A DNA stretch of 9,172 nucleotides from Pseudomonadota bacterium (GTDB lineage: Bacteria; Pseudomonadota; Gammaproteobacteria; Steroidobacterales; Steroidobacteraceae), in contig JAJYTX010000081.1 in assembly GCA_021792815.1 (NCBI GenBank), forward strand, positions 1 to 9,172, given 5' to 3'. A model generated the notes under the pieces. It made no database searches and was not told where the DNA came from. It saw only the letters and a list, made by a program, of their open reading frames with translations. Positions 1 to 6,499 of the stretch are shown here, piece by piece. The position numbers and the translations under genes are program-made. Every line of letters starts with the position of its first letter. Position 1 is the stretch's first letter.

Positions 1-275
1 CGCATTTCGCGCAGGTTGGCCACCTGCCAGTCCTGCAAGCCCTGGGTATTGGCCTGCGCCCGGTCGAGCAGGCGGCTGATCCGTGGGGCGGTCAGCAGGG
101 CGTGGTATTCGGTCTCGAGCGTCGCGACCTGCTCGCCGCGCACATCGGCGCTGCCGCGCGGCATCATCACCGCGGCATCCCAGCGCAGCAGCGACAGCGC
201 TCCGCGAAAGGCGTGAAGTCTCTTGAACTCCTGTTCGAGTTGTTTGTACGGCGAGGCGGACATGGTGGGATTCAT
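1..275 (-). CDS. Carboxypeptidase Taq-type metallopeptidase (family M32), N-terminal part
   Basis: M32 enzymes are cytoplasmic metal-dependent carboxypeptidases that trim residues from the C-terminus of peptides (family knowledge). Only the first 91 codons are in the window; the HEXXH zinc site would lie beyond the left edge. The visible part has the characteristic M32 opening: a helical Y-K-Q-L-E start, then L-S-L-L-R-W-D-A-A-V-M-M-P-R-G (about residues 28-42), followed by R-G-E-Q-V-A-T-L-E, matching the usual 'WD..t.mP.ga...R..q...L' pattern. Two in-frame ATGs exist, at 275 and 263. I chose 275 because a GGA lies about 5 bases upstream of it, while 263 has no purine-rich site; the choice is weak. 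It runs away from glgA and is separated from the next minus-strand element by the terminator at 456-485, so it probably has its own promoter in 276-455. Family assignment is fairly firm from motif recognition; the function is inherited from the family. Confidence 0.85.
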   Translation of the reverse strand, partial: MNPTMSASPYKQLEQEFKRLHAFRGALSLLRWDAAVMMPRGSADVRGEQVATLETEYHALLTAPRISRLLDRAQANTQGLQDWQVANLREM

Positions 276-342
276 CGATTCCGGGCCGGACCCGATGGCG
301 GGTCCCGCAAAGCGCCCGGAGACATCTCCAAAGAATGCCGCT

Positions 343-348
343 AGTCTA
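343..348 (-). promoter_or_regulatory. Possible extended -10 promoter of the M32 peptidase gene
   Basis: On the minus strand the bases TGGTAGACT form a TGn-extended -10 element (TAGACT, 4 of 6 to TATAAT), placing transcription start near 336 and giving a leader of about 60 bases before the start at 275. No -35 hexamer resembling TTGACA is found 16-18 bases upstream. This is a pattern match only. Confidence 0.25.
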
Positions 349-455
349 CCAGCGCACCGGGCCCGGCCCCTGGCATGACGCATCAGACCCTTATGCATCA
401 AATAGTTACGTAATCATCAGGGCATTGACACCGGACCTGTGCCCGGTCCGGCAGG

Positions 456-485
456 GGAGAAAAGCCCGCCCTGTGCCAGGGTGGG
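456..485 (-). terminator. Rho-independent-type terminator downstream of the small membrane ORF
   Basis: Reading the minus strand, CCCACCCTG (485-477) pairs with CAGGGCGGG (473-465) around a 3-base loop, giving a 9-bp stem with one G-T wobble, followed after one base by TTTTCT (463-458). The hairpin starts about 24 bases after the stop codon of the small ORF at 510-623 and points the same way. It is the only hairpin in the window that I found with a clear T-tract. Its orientation would also keep antisense transcription from glgA out of the M32 peptidase gene. Confidence 0.55.
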
Positions 486-509
486 GGCGCTTTCGGTACA
501 GTGACGCGA

Positions 510-623
510 CTACCACCCCCGGCACCACGGCCAGCGGGCCACCACGATCCCGATCCCGATCGAGACCACGAGCAGCAGCGTGACCACCAGCCCAATCAGA
601 AAACGGCGCATCCTTCGCATCAT
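510..623 (-). CDS. Putative small single-pass membrane protein (37 aa), unrecognised
   Basis: Reading the minus strand from the ATG at 623 gives a 37-residue product: a basic start (M-M-R-R-M-R-R-F), then about 20 strongly hydrophobic residues rich in L, V, I and G (roughly residues 9-27, including S-I-G-I-G-I-V-V), and a short aromatic/cysteine tail R-W-P-W-C-R-G-W. This fits a single membrane span with the positive end in the cytoplasm. A GGGAG lies 10 bases upstream of the ATG at 623; other starts are the adjacent ATG at 620 and ATG 611, which is directly preceded by AAGG. A terminator with a T-tract follows 24 bases after the stop. The gene starts 18 bases from the glgA start, divergently, so its promoter would lie inside the glgA 5' end. 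I do not recognise a family. The frame is open for much longer upstream (to 1472), but that part is the glgA antisense shadow. It may be non-coding chance hydrophobicity. Confidence 0.45.
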   Translation of the reverse strand: MMRRMRRFLIGLVVTLLLVVSIGIGIVVARWPWCRGW

Positions 624-641
624 AAACCGGCGGCTCCCGGC

Positions 642-2096
642 ATGACGCCGAGCGTTGCGCTGCTGGCTTCCGAAGCCGCCCCGCTGTCCAAGACCGGAGG
701 ACTGGCCGACGTGGCGGGCGCCCTCACCCAGTGCCTGCACGCGGCGGGTCACGATGCGCGTCTGTTCACGCCGTTGTACGGCGCGATCGACCGCTGGCGC
801 GTTGCGCCCCACCCGGTCGAGGGCCTGCAGCAGATCCCCCTGCAGGTGGGGCCCCACCACTACACCTTCTCCCTCGCGCAGACCCGTCTGCCGCAGTCCG
901 GGGCGCCCGTCTACCTCATCGACTGTCCGGTGCTCTTCGATCGCCCCTCCCTCTACACGACCGATCCGGATGAGCACCTGCGGTTCCTCGCCTTCACGCT
1001 CGCCTCGCTCCTCGCCTGCCAGCGGCTGGGGTGGTCGCCGGACATCGTGCACTGCAACGATTGGCACACGGCGTTTGCACCGCTGTTCCTGAAAACACGC
1101 TTCCGGAGCGAGCCCTTCTTCGAGCGCACGAGGACGATGCTGACCCTCCACAACATCGGCTACCAGGGAATATTCAGCGCGGACGCCATCGATGACCTGG
1201 CGCTCGGCGGCGAGACCCATCTGCTGCACCAGGACGATCTGCGCGCGGGCCACATCAATCCGCTGCGGCAGGGCATCCTGTATGCGGACGCCCTCACCAC
1301 GGTCAGCCCCACGCATGCAGAGGAAATCTGCACCGCTCAGTACGGCATGGGCCTGCAGGACTCGCTGCGCATGCGCCGGGACGCGCTGACCGGCATTCTC
1401 AATGGGGTCGACTATGCCGTCTGGGATCCGCGTTGCGATCCGTACCTGCCGCGGCACTTCGACCCGGAACACCTCGAAGTGAAATCCGACCTCAAACGCG
1501 GTTTCCTCGAGCGCATGGGATTACAGGTGCCGGTGACGGCTCCGCTCGCCGGCATCATCAGCCGGCTGGCCGCCCAGAAGGGAATCGACCTGATGATCGA
1601 GGTGCTGCCGCGAGTGCTCGAGCGGCGCGAGCTCGCCCTGGTCGTGCTCGGCACCGGGGACCCGCCGTACGAACGATTCTTCGCCGAGCTCGCCGGCCGC
1701 TTCGCCGGCCGGGTCGTGTACCAACAGGCCCACGACGACGAGTTGGCCCACTGGATCGAGGCGGCGGCCGATCTGTTCCTGATGCCCTCGAAGTACGAGC
1801 CCTGCGGGCTGAACCAGATGTACAGCCTGCGTTACGGTACGGTGCCCGTCGTCCGTCACACCGGCGGACTCGCCGACTCCGTGGTGCACTACGATCCCGC
1901 CACGGGCCGCGGCACCGGCATCGTGTTCAACGACTTCGACCCGCCGGCGCTCGAGTGGGCGCTCAATACCGCGCTCGACCGGTACGCCGAGCCCGCGCAC
2001 TGGCGGCGGATCATGCGCAACGGCATGGCGGTGGATTTTTCCTGGACGCGGCAGGCCGCGCATTACCAGGAGATCTACCGGCGACTGGCGGGGTAA
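642..2096 (+). CDS. glgA: Glycogen (starch) synthase, ADP-glucose type, GT5
   Basis: This cytoplasmic enzyme transfers glucose from ADP-glucose to the non-reducing end of an alpha-1,4-glucan, the chain-elongating step of bacterial glycogen synthesis. The product is 484 residues, the usual GlgA length (about 480). Family landmarks in order are S-K-T-G-G-L-A-D-V (16-24, ADP-glucose/glucan site, K17), H-C-N-D-W-H-T (137-143), L-H-N-I-G-Y-Q-G (about 169-176), the N-G-V-D-Y-xx-W-D-P segment, S-R-L-A-A-Q-K-G (307-314), P-S-K-Y-E-P-C-G-L (382-390, catalytic E-x7-E region) and H-T-G-G-L-A-D-S-V (406-414). The frame is open from an ATG at 501, but the 47 extra residues are Pro/His/Arg-rich and mirror the opposite-strand small ORF, so I start at 642, where the family homology begins. 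The ribosome site there is poor (CCGGC). It converges on the aspartyl protease gene, 86 bases away. It looks intact, with no missing key residue seen. Confidence 0.96.
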   Translation: MTPSVALLASEAAPLSKTGGLADVAGALTQCLHAAGHDARLFTPLYGAIDRWRVAPHPVEGLQQIPLQVGPHHYTFSLAQTRLPQSGAPVYLIDCPVLFDRPSLYTTDPDEHLRFLAFTLASLLACQRLGWSPDIVHCNDWHTAFAPLFLKTRFRSEPFFERTRTMLTLHNIGYQGIFSADAIDDLALGGETHLLHQDDLRAGHINPLRQGILYADALTTVSPTHAEEICTAQYGMGLQDSLRMRRDALTGILNGVDYAVWDPRCDPYLPRHFDPEHLEVKSDLKRGFLERMGLQVPVTAPLAGIISRLAAQKGIDLMIEVLPRVLERRELALVVLGTGDPPYERFFAELAGRFAGRVVYQQAHDDELAHWIEAAADLFLMPSKYEPCGLNQMYSLRYGTVPVVRHTGGLADSVVHYDPATGRGTGIVFNDFDPPALEWALNTALDRYAEPAHWRRIMRNGMAVDFSWTRQAAHYQEIYRRLAG

Positions 2097-2145
2097 CGGG
2101 CAAAACCCCGGCGTCCGGCGCGTGCCCTCCGCGGTGCCGTTCGAT

Positions 2146-2175
2146 GGCGGGGCGTACGCCGCTGCGGCGCCCGCC
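2146..2175. terminator. Weak hairpin between the convergent glgA and protease genes
   Basis: GGCGGG (2146-2151) can pair with CCCGCC (2170-2175), extended by about three more pairs after a one-base bulge. The perfect palindrome GGCGTACGCC (2151-2160) overlaps it. It sits in the 86-base convergent gap where a shared terminator is expected, but neither side has a T-tract, so intrinsic termination is doubtful. Confidence 0.25.
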
Positions 2176-2182
2176 AGCGCCC

Positions 2183-3130
2183 TCAGCCGCCGGGCCAGGC
2201 GGGATCGGCGTCGGCCATCGAGATCGGCGGCGGCGCGGGCAGGATGTACACGCTCGCCCGCGGATAGTCGAGCACCAGCGCGTCCACCGAGCCCAACACG
2301 TCCATGCCGATGATCACGGCGGGGCGGGATTCGAGGTGCCATTCCCGGAAGATCGGGATGTCCGCATACACGATCCGCAGGTGCTCGATCGCCGCCGGTC
2401 CGAGAATCAGGGTCGGGGCCAGGGCCGCAGCGCCGCTCGAGACCTGGCGCGTGACGCCGTAGATCGGCCGGGCCGCGCCCAGCGTGTGCCGGGTCAGCAG
2501 TGCCTTGCGCAGCGCAAGGTTACCCAGGGTATCGGGTGATCCCGTGTCGATGACCGCCTCGACGGCGACGCCGCCGACACGAGCCGGCACCCTCAGCAGT
2601 CCGCCGCGCGTGCGACGCGCCCGGATACGCAGAAAGCCCCAGAGCATCCCGCGGCTCGAGCGGTCGATCGCCACGCGGTGGCGCCGGAAATCGACCGCCA
2701 CGCGCACCGGTCCGAAACCCGCCAGACCGAGAATGCCATCGAGGCGGGTCATGACGGGACTGGGACTGATGGGCATCCGCACGTCGGTTTTGACGATCCG
2801 CCCGACGCGCAATCGCCGGATGAGCACCCAGGGAAGGGACTCCGAGCCGGTGACCCCCATGACCCGCTCGATCATGCCCCGGCCCGGCGCGAGTCTGAGC
2901 GCCTTGACCAGCCGCGGCGAGACCATCGAGCCATTCGCGCCCGTGTCGAGCAGGAACCGGAACGGTCCCTTGCCGTCGATCCGCACCGGCACGACGATCT
3001 GGCCGATCCGATCGATCCGGGTCGGAGCGGACGACAGCAGGCCCGGCGGATGCGGCGCGATCAGCAGGTTGGCCTGCGCCACCGCGCCGAGCAGCGCCAG
3101 GACCCAGAGCGTCGCGGCACGGGCTGTCAT
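2183..3130 (-). CDS. Exported retropepsin-like aspartyl protease with two D-T-G motifs
   Basis: The 315-residue product starts with a signal peptide (about residues 1-20, ending A-V-A-Q-A), so it should act in the periplasm or beyond. Two retropepsin-like halves are visible. The first has P-F-R-F-L-L-D-T-G-A-N-G-S (56-68, catalytic D62) and D-G-I-L-G-L-A-G-F (131-139); the second has V-E-A-V-I-D-T-G-S-P-D-T (190-201, D195) and the closing I-I-G-M-D-V-L-G (273-280). Retropepsins need two aspartates from two subunits; here both halves keep Asp-Thr-Gly, so a single chain could form the active site (inference). The C-terminus is a short proline-rich tail. The start at 3130 is supported by GAGGG 7 bases upstream. 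It lies downstream of the TonB receptor gene in the same direction, but 196 bases and two strong hairpins separate them, so co-transcription is uncertain. The substrate is unknown. Related exported aspartyl protease families (PF13650/PF13975 type) are mostly uncharacterised. Confidence 0.88.
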   Translation of the reverse strand: MTARAATLWVLALLGAVAQANLLIAPHPPGLLSSAPTRIDRIGQIVVPVRIDGKGPFRFLLDTGANGSMVSPRLVKALRLAPGRGMIERVMGVTGSESLPWVLIRRLRVGRIVKTDVRMPISPSPVMTRLDGILGLAGFGPVRVAVDFRRHRVAIDRSSRGMLWGFLRIRARRTRGGLLRVPARVGGVAVEAVIDTGSPDTLGNLALRKALLTRHTLGAARPIYGVTRQVSSGAAALAPTLILGPAAIEHLRIVYADIPIFREWHLESRPAVIIGMDVLGSVDALVLDYPRASVYILPAPPPISMADADPAWPGG

Positions 3131-3221
3131 GCGGAACCCTCGGCTTCACGCCGGTTCGGGTTCCAGTATAGGCCCGATGGGCCCGGGCGGCGTCACCCCC
3201 GGGAATCCCCCGGACAGATCC

Positions 3222-3262
3222 CGGCGCCCCCGGGATCTCCGCCTGGAAATCCGGGGGCGCCG
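3222..3262. repeat. Strong 12-bp GC inverted repeat (hairpin) upstream of the protease gene
   Basis: CGGCGCCCCCGG (3222-3233) is perfectly complementary to CCGGGGGCGCCG (3251-3262) with a 17-base loop; AT/AT at the loop ends adds two more possible pairs. On the minus strand it lies about 65 bases after the receptor stop and 92 bases before the protease start. No T-tract follows in either direction. A lesser inverted pair, CCCCCGGG/CCCCCGG, lies just beside it at 3196-3213. It may be a factor-dependent terminator, an mRNA-stabilising hairpin, or leader structure of the protease transcript. Confidence 0.5.
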
Positions 3263-3290
3263 CGCGCGACGGCCGACAATCCCGACCGGG

Positions 3291-3320
3291 TTGGCGCGCG
3301 CCGACGCGGCCGCGCGCCAA
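3291..3320 (-). terminator. Perfect 10-bp hairpin just after the TonB receptor stop codon
   Basis: TTGGCGCGCG (3291-3300) is perfectly complementary to CGCGCGCCAA (3311-3320) with a 10-base loop that can itself pair partly (CCG/CGG). On the minus strand the hairpin begins 6 bases after the receptor's stop codon, the usual place for a 3'-end hairpin. The following bases are GC-rich with no T-tract, so it would be a non-canonical terminator or an RNA 3'-end protector. Confidence 0.45.
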
Positions 3321-3326
3321 AGGCCC

Positions 3327-6251
3327 TCAGAACCGGTACGTCACCCCCAGCATGAACTGCGTGCCGATGGCGCCCTGCAGGTCGAGCGACGGATTCCACG
3401 GCACCAGGCCGAGCGCACCGCCGTAGGTTGCCCAGTCGTTCGGCGGTCCCGCGTTGAACACATTCAGCACCGAGCCGTGCAGGCTGAGGTGCGCGCTCGC
3501 CACGTAGTTGAAATACAGGTCCAGGGTCGTGAAGTGCGGCACCCGGCACATGCTCGAGTTGGGAATCCGGTTGCCGGCCAAGGCCGTCGGGAAATCCTGC
3601 GACGCGGCCCCGCCCTGGTTGGTCAGGGACGACAGGCAGGTGCTCATGTCGGCCCCCACGGTCTGGATGCCGCTCGGATCCAGCACACTGAAGGAACTGG
3701 TGTAGTTGAGCGTGCCCGTGACGGTCAGCCGTCCCACCCGCACCGAGTTCGACCAGCGCACCCGCGAGCGCGGATTCCCGGTATCACCCGACACGCCGGA
3801 CGGGCCATGCGTACCGGCGAGCTCGTACGTGACTCCACCGACGGACAGATCCCACTTGTTGATGTAGGACCACATGACGTGCGACCGGAAGTCGAAGTAC
3901 CGGAACCGGTGCCGATAGTCCAGGCCGAGGTCGAAACCGTTGGTCTGGGTCGAATTCGCATTGATGTACCCGATGGACTGGTAGGCAATCGGCCCGATGG
4001 GCGGCGCCACCAGGGCGGTGGTGCCATTGGCCTGATACTGCGGAATCGGAGCCAGGTTCGTGCTGCGGACCGTGGTGGTCGCTCCACCGCTGATGATCTG
4101 GTTGTTGATGGTGATCTGGTAGAAATCGAAGCTGCCGGTGAAGGCGGGCACCGGAGAATACACCACGCCAACCGTGAAGGACGTGGAGGTTTCCGGCTTC
4201 AGGTACGGGTTCGTGTTCTGAACGAACGGAACCGCGACATTACACTGACCGGCGAAGTTTCCGGCCGCAGTGGGAGTGGCCGTGTTCGGACAGAGAATCG
4301 GATCGGGGATGGTCGGCGCATAGTAGGTCTGACCCGCGGTGCCGTTTTCCGCGGGATCCGGCGCACGGAAACCCTTGCCAAAGGTGCCGCGGAACGCGAG
4401 CACCCGGAACGGCGTGTACTTCAGGCTGATCTTCGGACTGAACTTGCCGCCGGAAATATTGTAGTGGTCATAGCGCCCCGCGACGTCGACGTCCAGCTGC
4501 TTGAACAGCGGCGCGTTGACCTCCAGGTAGCCGGACGCCACGTGCTGCACGCCGACCGTGAAGTTGTTGCTGATCCAGCCCTGCGGATACAGGCCCTCGG
4601 CGGCGTACGGCGGCGCGAGCGCGTGCTGCTTGCGCGTGTAGTAATCGGCGCCGAAGGCCACGGCGAGATCCCCGCCATCCAGGCGCAGCACCGGCCGCTC
4701 CGCCCCGAGATGCACGAAACTCAATTGCGACACGTCGTTGCTGCCCGCCGCCGGCATGATGTAGTTGAGGACCGACGCACTGTTGACCTGGCCGACCAGG
4801 TAGGGATTGGTGGTGCTGTCGAGGGCCGACTGCAGACGGTTGAGCAGCGGGTAATTGAGGTCGATGACCCTGAGGTCATCCTCGGTGTAACCGGCCGCCG
4901 TCCTGAGTTCCCACTTGCCGATCTGGCCATGGAGCGACAGCACGGCCCGGTAGTCCTTCGAATCGGTCTCGGTGATCCCCGGCCCGAACGAATAGTACAG
5001 CAGCGCCGACGGCAGGCTGACACCGCTCGGGTACGACGGGTTGGTGCTCGGGATGGTGGTCGGCGCGCCCGGCGGCATGAGCGTCGGCGGCGTGCCCGGG
5101 CCGATGGCGAGACCCTGCCACCCGTTCGGCTGGGTGGATTCCGGGTAGTTCACCTGCTCGGCGGTGCTCTCGAAGTAGCTCGCCTCGAGCGAGGCCTGCC
5201 AGTTCGCGCCCAGATCCTGCGTCACCCGGCCCAGCGCATCGAGGGTCTTGGTGGGCGGCTGGATCTGGCTCCAGGTATTCGGGACGATGCACTGGCGCGC
5301 GCTGAACTGCGCCGGGGTGCACCCGGGCATGAACCCGACGATCTGGCTCGTGCTCGGATCGACGACGTAACCGGTGGTGATGGGCGGGAAGCCGCCGTTC
5401 TGTGAATTCGGCACGCCGTAGTTGTTGTCGATGCCGCCGACGGGCCGGTAGTCGTAGTTGGTGAACTCCGAGCCGCGGTCGGCGAACAGGATGGGGTTCT
5501 GCTTGCGGAACTCGAGGTCGATGTAGGCATTGTGTCCGCTGGTGGCGAGATCTCCGATGCCGAACAGCCCACCGACTCTGTAGTTGCTGCCATCCTCGTG
5601 ACTGGTGAGGCCACCGTCCGCGGTCACCTGTGCGCCCTGGAACGTCTTGCGCGTGATGATGTTCACGACGCCCGCGATCGCGTCGGAACCGTAGATCGCC
5701 GATGCCCCATCCTTCAGCACCTGGATGCTCTGGATGGCGTCGAAGGGCAGGTTCGCCACGTCGACGAAGGTCCGCTCGCCGTCATCGCCGATCGGATACG
5801 GGGCCGTGCGGTGCCCGTCGATCAGCACCAGGGTGTAGGCGACGTCGAGGCCGCGCAGCGCGACGCCGGCCGCGCCCGAGGCGAAAGCGCCCGAGAAGCT
5901 CTGCGAGAGCTGCCCCTGGCCGTTTGCCGTCAACTGCTGCAGCACCTGCTGCGCGGTGGTGAATCCCGACTGCTTCATCTGGGCAAGCGAGATGACCTGG
6001 ATGGGATTCGGGGTGGCGGCGAGGGACCCCGGAATGTAGGAACCGGTGACCACGATGGTCTCGAGCGCCTGCCGCTTGCCGTTGTCCACGGGAGGGTTGA
6101 CCGGAGCGGGAGTCGTCTGCGGCTGCGGCTTGGGCGCCGGGGTCGGTGCCGGCTTCGCGTTGGCGAGGAGACTGCCCGCGCCCAGCAGGGCAATGGCGCT
6201 CACCGCGAGCGCGCGTCTCACGGCCTCTCTCACAGGGCGATTTACGGTCAT
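3327..6251 (-). CDS. TonB-dependent outer-membrane receptor
   Basis: Receptors of this class are 22-strand beta-barrels in the outer membrane that import siderophores, vitamins, sugars or other large solutes using energy from TonB-ExbB-ExbD. The 974-residue product has a signal peptide (about 1-32, basic start then A-L-A-V-S-A-I-A-L-L-G-A), a Pro/Lys/Ala-rich stretch (33-56), a TonB-box-like E-T-I-V-V-T-G (64-70), and a plug domain (about 79-202) with A-L-R-G-L (131-135), L-V-L-I-D-G-H-R (141-148) and V-L-K-D-G-A-S-A-I-Y-G-S-D-A-I-A-G-V-V-N-I-I-T (178-200). The barrel includes G-K-G-F-R-A-P (625-631), L-K-P-E-T-S (684-689) and a C-terminal Y-R-F. Three cysteine pairs (C311/C321, C654/C670, C872/C902) sit in loop-like segments and may form disulfides. 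GGAG lies 7 bases before the ATG at 6251, supporting this start. The substrate is not predictable from sequence. The Q/N-rich plug is of the type common in Xanthomonadales and Caulobacter-like bacteria with many such receptors, many of which import carbohydrates; that is only a hint. Confidence 0.95.
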   Translation of the reverse strand: MTVNRPVREAVRRALAVSAIALLGAGSLLANAKPAPTPAPKPQPQTTPAPVNPPVDNGKRQALETIVVTGSYIPGSLAATPNPIQVISLAQMKQSGFTTAQQVLQQLTANGQGQLSQSFSGAFASGAAGVALRGLDVAYTLVLIDGHRTAPYPIGDDGERTFVDVANLPFDAIQSIQVLKDGASAIYGSDAIAGVVNIITRKTFQGAQVTADGGLTSHEDGSNYRVGGLFGIGDLATSGHNAYIDLEFRKQNPILFADRGSEFTNYDYRPVGGIDNNYGVPNSQNGGFPPITTGYVVDPSTSQIVGFMPGCTPAQFSARQCIVPNTWSQIQPPTKTLDALGRVTQDLGANWQASLEASYFESTAEQVNYPESTQPNGWQGLAIGPGTPPTLMPPGAPTTIPSTNPSYPSGVSLPSALLYYSFGPGITETDSKDYRAVLSLHGQIGKWELRTAAGYTEDDLRVIDLNYPLLNRLQSALDSTTNPYLVGQVNSASVLNYIMPAAGSNDVSQLSFVHLGAERPVLRLDGGDLAVAFGADYYTRKQHALAPPYAAEGLYPQGWISNNFTVGVQHVASGYLEVNAPLFKQLDVDVAGRYDHYNISGGKFSPKISLKYTPFRVLAFRGTFGKGFRAPDPAENGTAGQTYYAPTIPDPILCPNTATPTAAGNFAGQCNVAVPFVQNTNPYLKPETSTSFTVGVVYSPVPAFTGSFDFYQITINNQIISGGATTTVRSTNLAPIPQYQANGTTALVAPPIGPIAYQSIGYINANSTQTNGFDLGLDYRHRFRYFDFRSHVMWSYINKWDLSVGGVTYELAGTHGPSGVSGDTGNPRSRVRWSNSVRVGRLTVTGTLNYTSSFSVLDPSGIQTVGADMSTCLSSLTNQGGAASQDFPTALAGNRIPNSSMCRVPHFTTLDLYFNYVASAHLSLHGSVLNVFNAGPPNDWATYGGALGLVPWNPSLDLQGAIGTQFMLGVTYRF

Positions 6252-6318
6252 GAATTTACTCCGCGGCGCGCCCGCAGGGCGCCGTCTGAATGAGTTGTTG
6301 TTGGCCCGGGCTCGCCGG

Positions 6319-6346
6319 GCAGTGTTCCCTGATCAATGCAGTGTTC
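6319..6346. repeat. Direct repeat GCAGTGTTC, two copies 19 bases apart, in the receptor leader
   Basis: GCAGTGTTC occurs at 6319-6327 and again at 6338-6346 (start-to-start 19 bases, nearly two helical turns). Both lie within the presumed 5' leader of the receptor gene. It could be a paired protein-binding site or chance. Confidence 0.3.
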
Positions 6347-6350
6347 GCCG

Positions 6351-6367
6351 GGGCGGAAAATCCGCCC
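6351..6367. repeat. Tight hairpin GGGCGGA/TCCGCCC in the receptor leader
   Basis: GGGCGGA (6351-6357) and TCCGCCC (6361-6367) are perfectly complementary around AAA, giving a 7-bp stem with a 3-base loop. It lies about 100 bases before the receptor start codon. No T-run follows on either strand, so it is unlikely to be a simple terminator. Confidence 0.4.
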
Positions 6368-6457
6368 TGTCACGATGTGGCGGAGAATACACGCGCATTT
6401 CTCACGCTGTAAAGATTTGAACGACACGCGGCGCTCTCGGCAGCGCGCCGGCAGCGC

Positions 6458-6471
6458 ATCAACTAATTGAT
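6458..6471. promoter_or_regulatory. Dyad ATCAA-N4-TTGAT overlapping the receptor -10/start region
   Basis: ATCAA (6458-6462) and TTGAT (6467-6471) form a perfect inverted repeat around CTAA. It overlaps the downstream edge of the proposed -10 and the expected transcription start of the receptor gene, a typical repressor position. The arms are in the opposite order to an FNR/Anr box (TTGAT-N4-ATCAA), so I do not call it one. Confidence 0.35.
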
Positions 6472-6499
6472 TTTAGTCATTTTTCAGAGAAATTGTCCC
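6470..6499 (-). promoter_or_regulatory. Candidate sigma-70 promoter of the TonB receptor gene
   Basis: On the minus strand GGGACA (6499-6494, 4 of 6 to TTGACA) is followed after 18 bases by TAAAAT (6475-6470, 5 of 6 to TATAAT). Start of transcription would be near 6463, giving a leader of about 210 bases. It is the most AT-rich spot upstream of the gene and its -35 lies inside a dyad. Confidence 0.45.

Larger units (their letters stand above)
276..641. other. Intergenic region between the divergent M32 peptidase and glgA
   Basis: This 366-base stretch separates two divergent genes. It holds the extended -10 candidate for the peptidase (343-348), an AT-richer patch around 391-415 with the perfect palindrome TTACGTAA (406-413), an isolated TTGACA (425-430, plus strand) with no matching -10, a perfect 7-bp inverted repeat CCGGACC/GGTCCGG (431-451) with a 7-base loop, the minus-strand terminator at 456-485, and the small membrane ORF at 510-623. 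No convincing glgA promoter was found. A weak -10-like TACAGT sits at 496-501 on the plus strand without a good -35. Confidence 0.6.

Noticed and set aside
425..453. glgA promoter starting from TTGACA
   Set aside because: The -35-like hexamer is perfect, but the -10 position 16-18 bases on is GC-rich and part of a hairpin, with no TATAAT-like sequence.
501..641. 47-codon N-terminal extension of glgA
   Set aside because: The extension is Pro/His/Asp/Arg-rich with no GlgA homology; family sequence begins at the ATG at 642, and the stretch is the antisense of the small membrane ORF and its flank.
624..1472. Long upstream part of the minus-strand frame ending at 510
   Set aside because: This part is antisense to glgA and Arg/Glu/Val-rich; only the last 37 codons (from 623) look like a plausible protein.
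2484..5405. 973-codon open frame on the plus strand opposite the receptor and protease
   Set aside because: Arg/Gly/Pro-rich composition with no recognisable domain; it crosses two real minus-strand genes and the GC-rich gap between them, the typical antisense shadow of high-GC codon usage.
6458..6471. FNR/Anr box
   Set aside because: The half-sites are in the reverse order (ATCAA-N4-TTGAT, not TTGAT-N4-ATCAA), so it does not fit the FNR consensus, although it is a perfect dyad.
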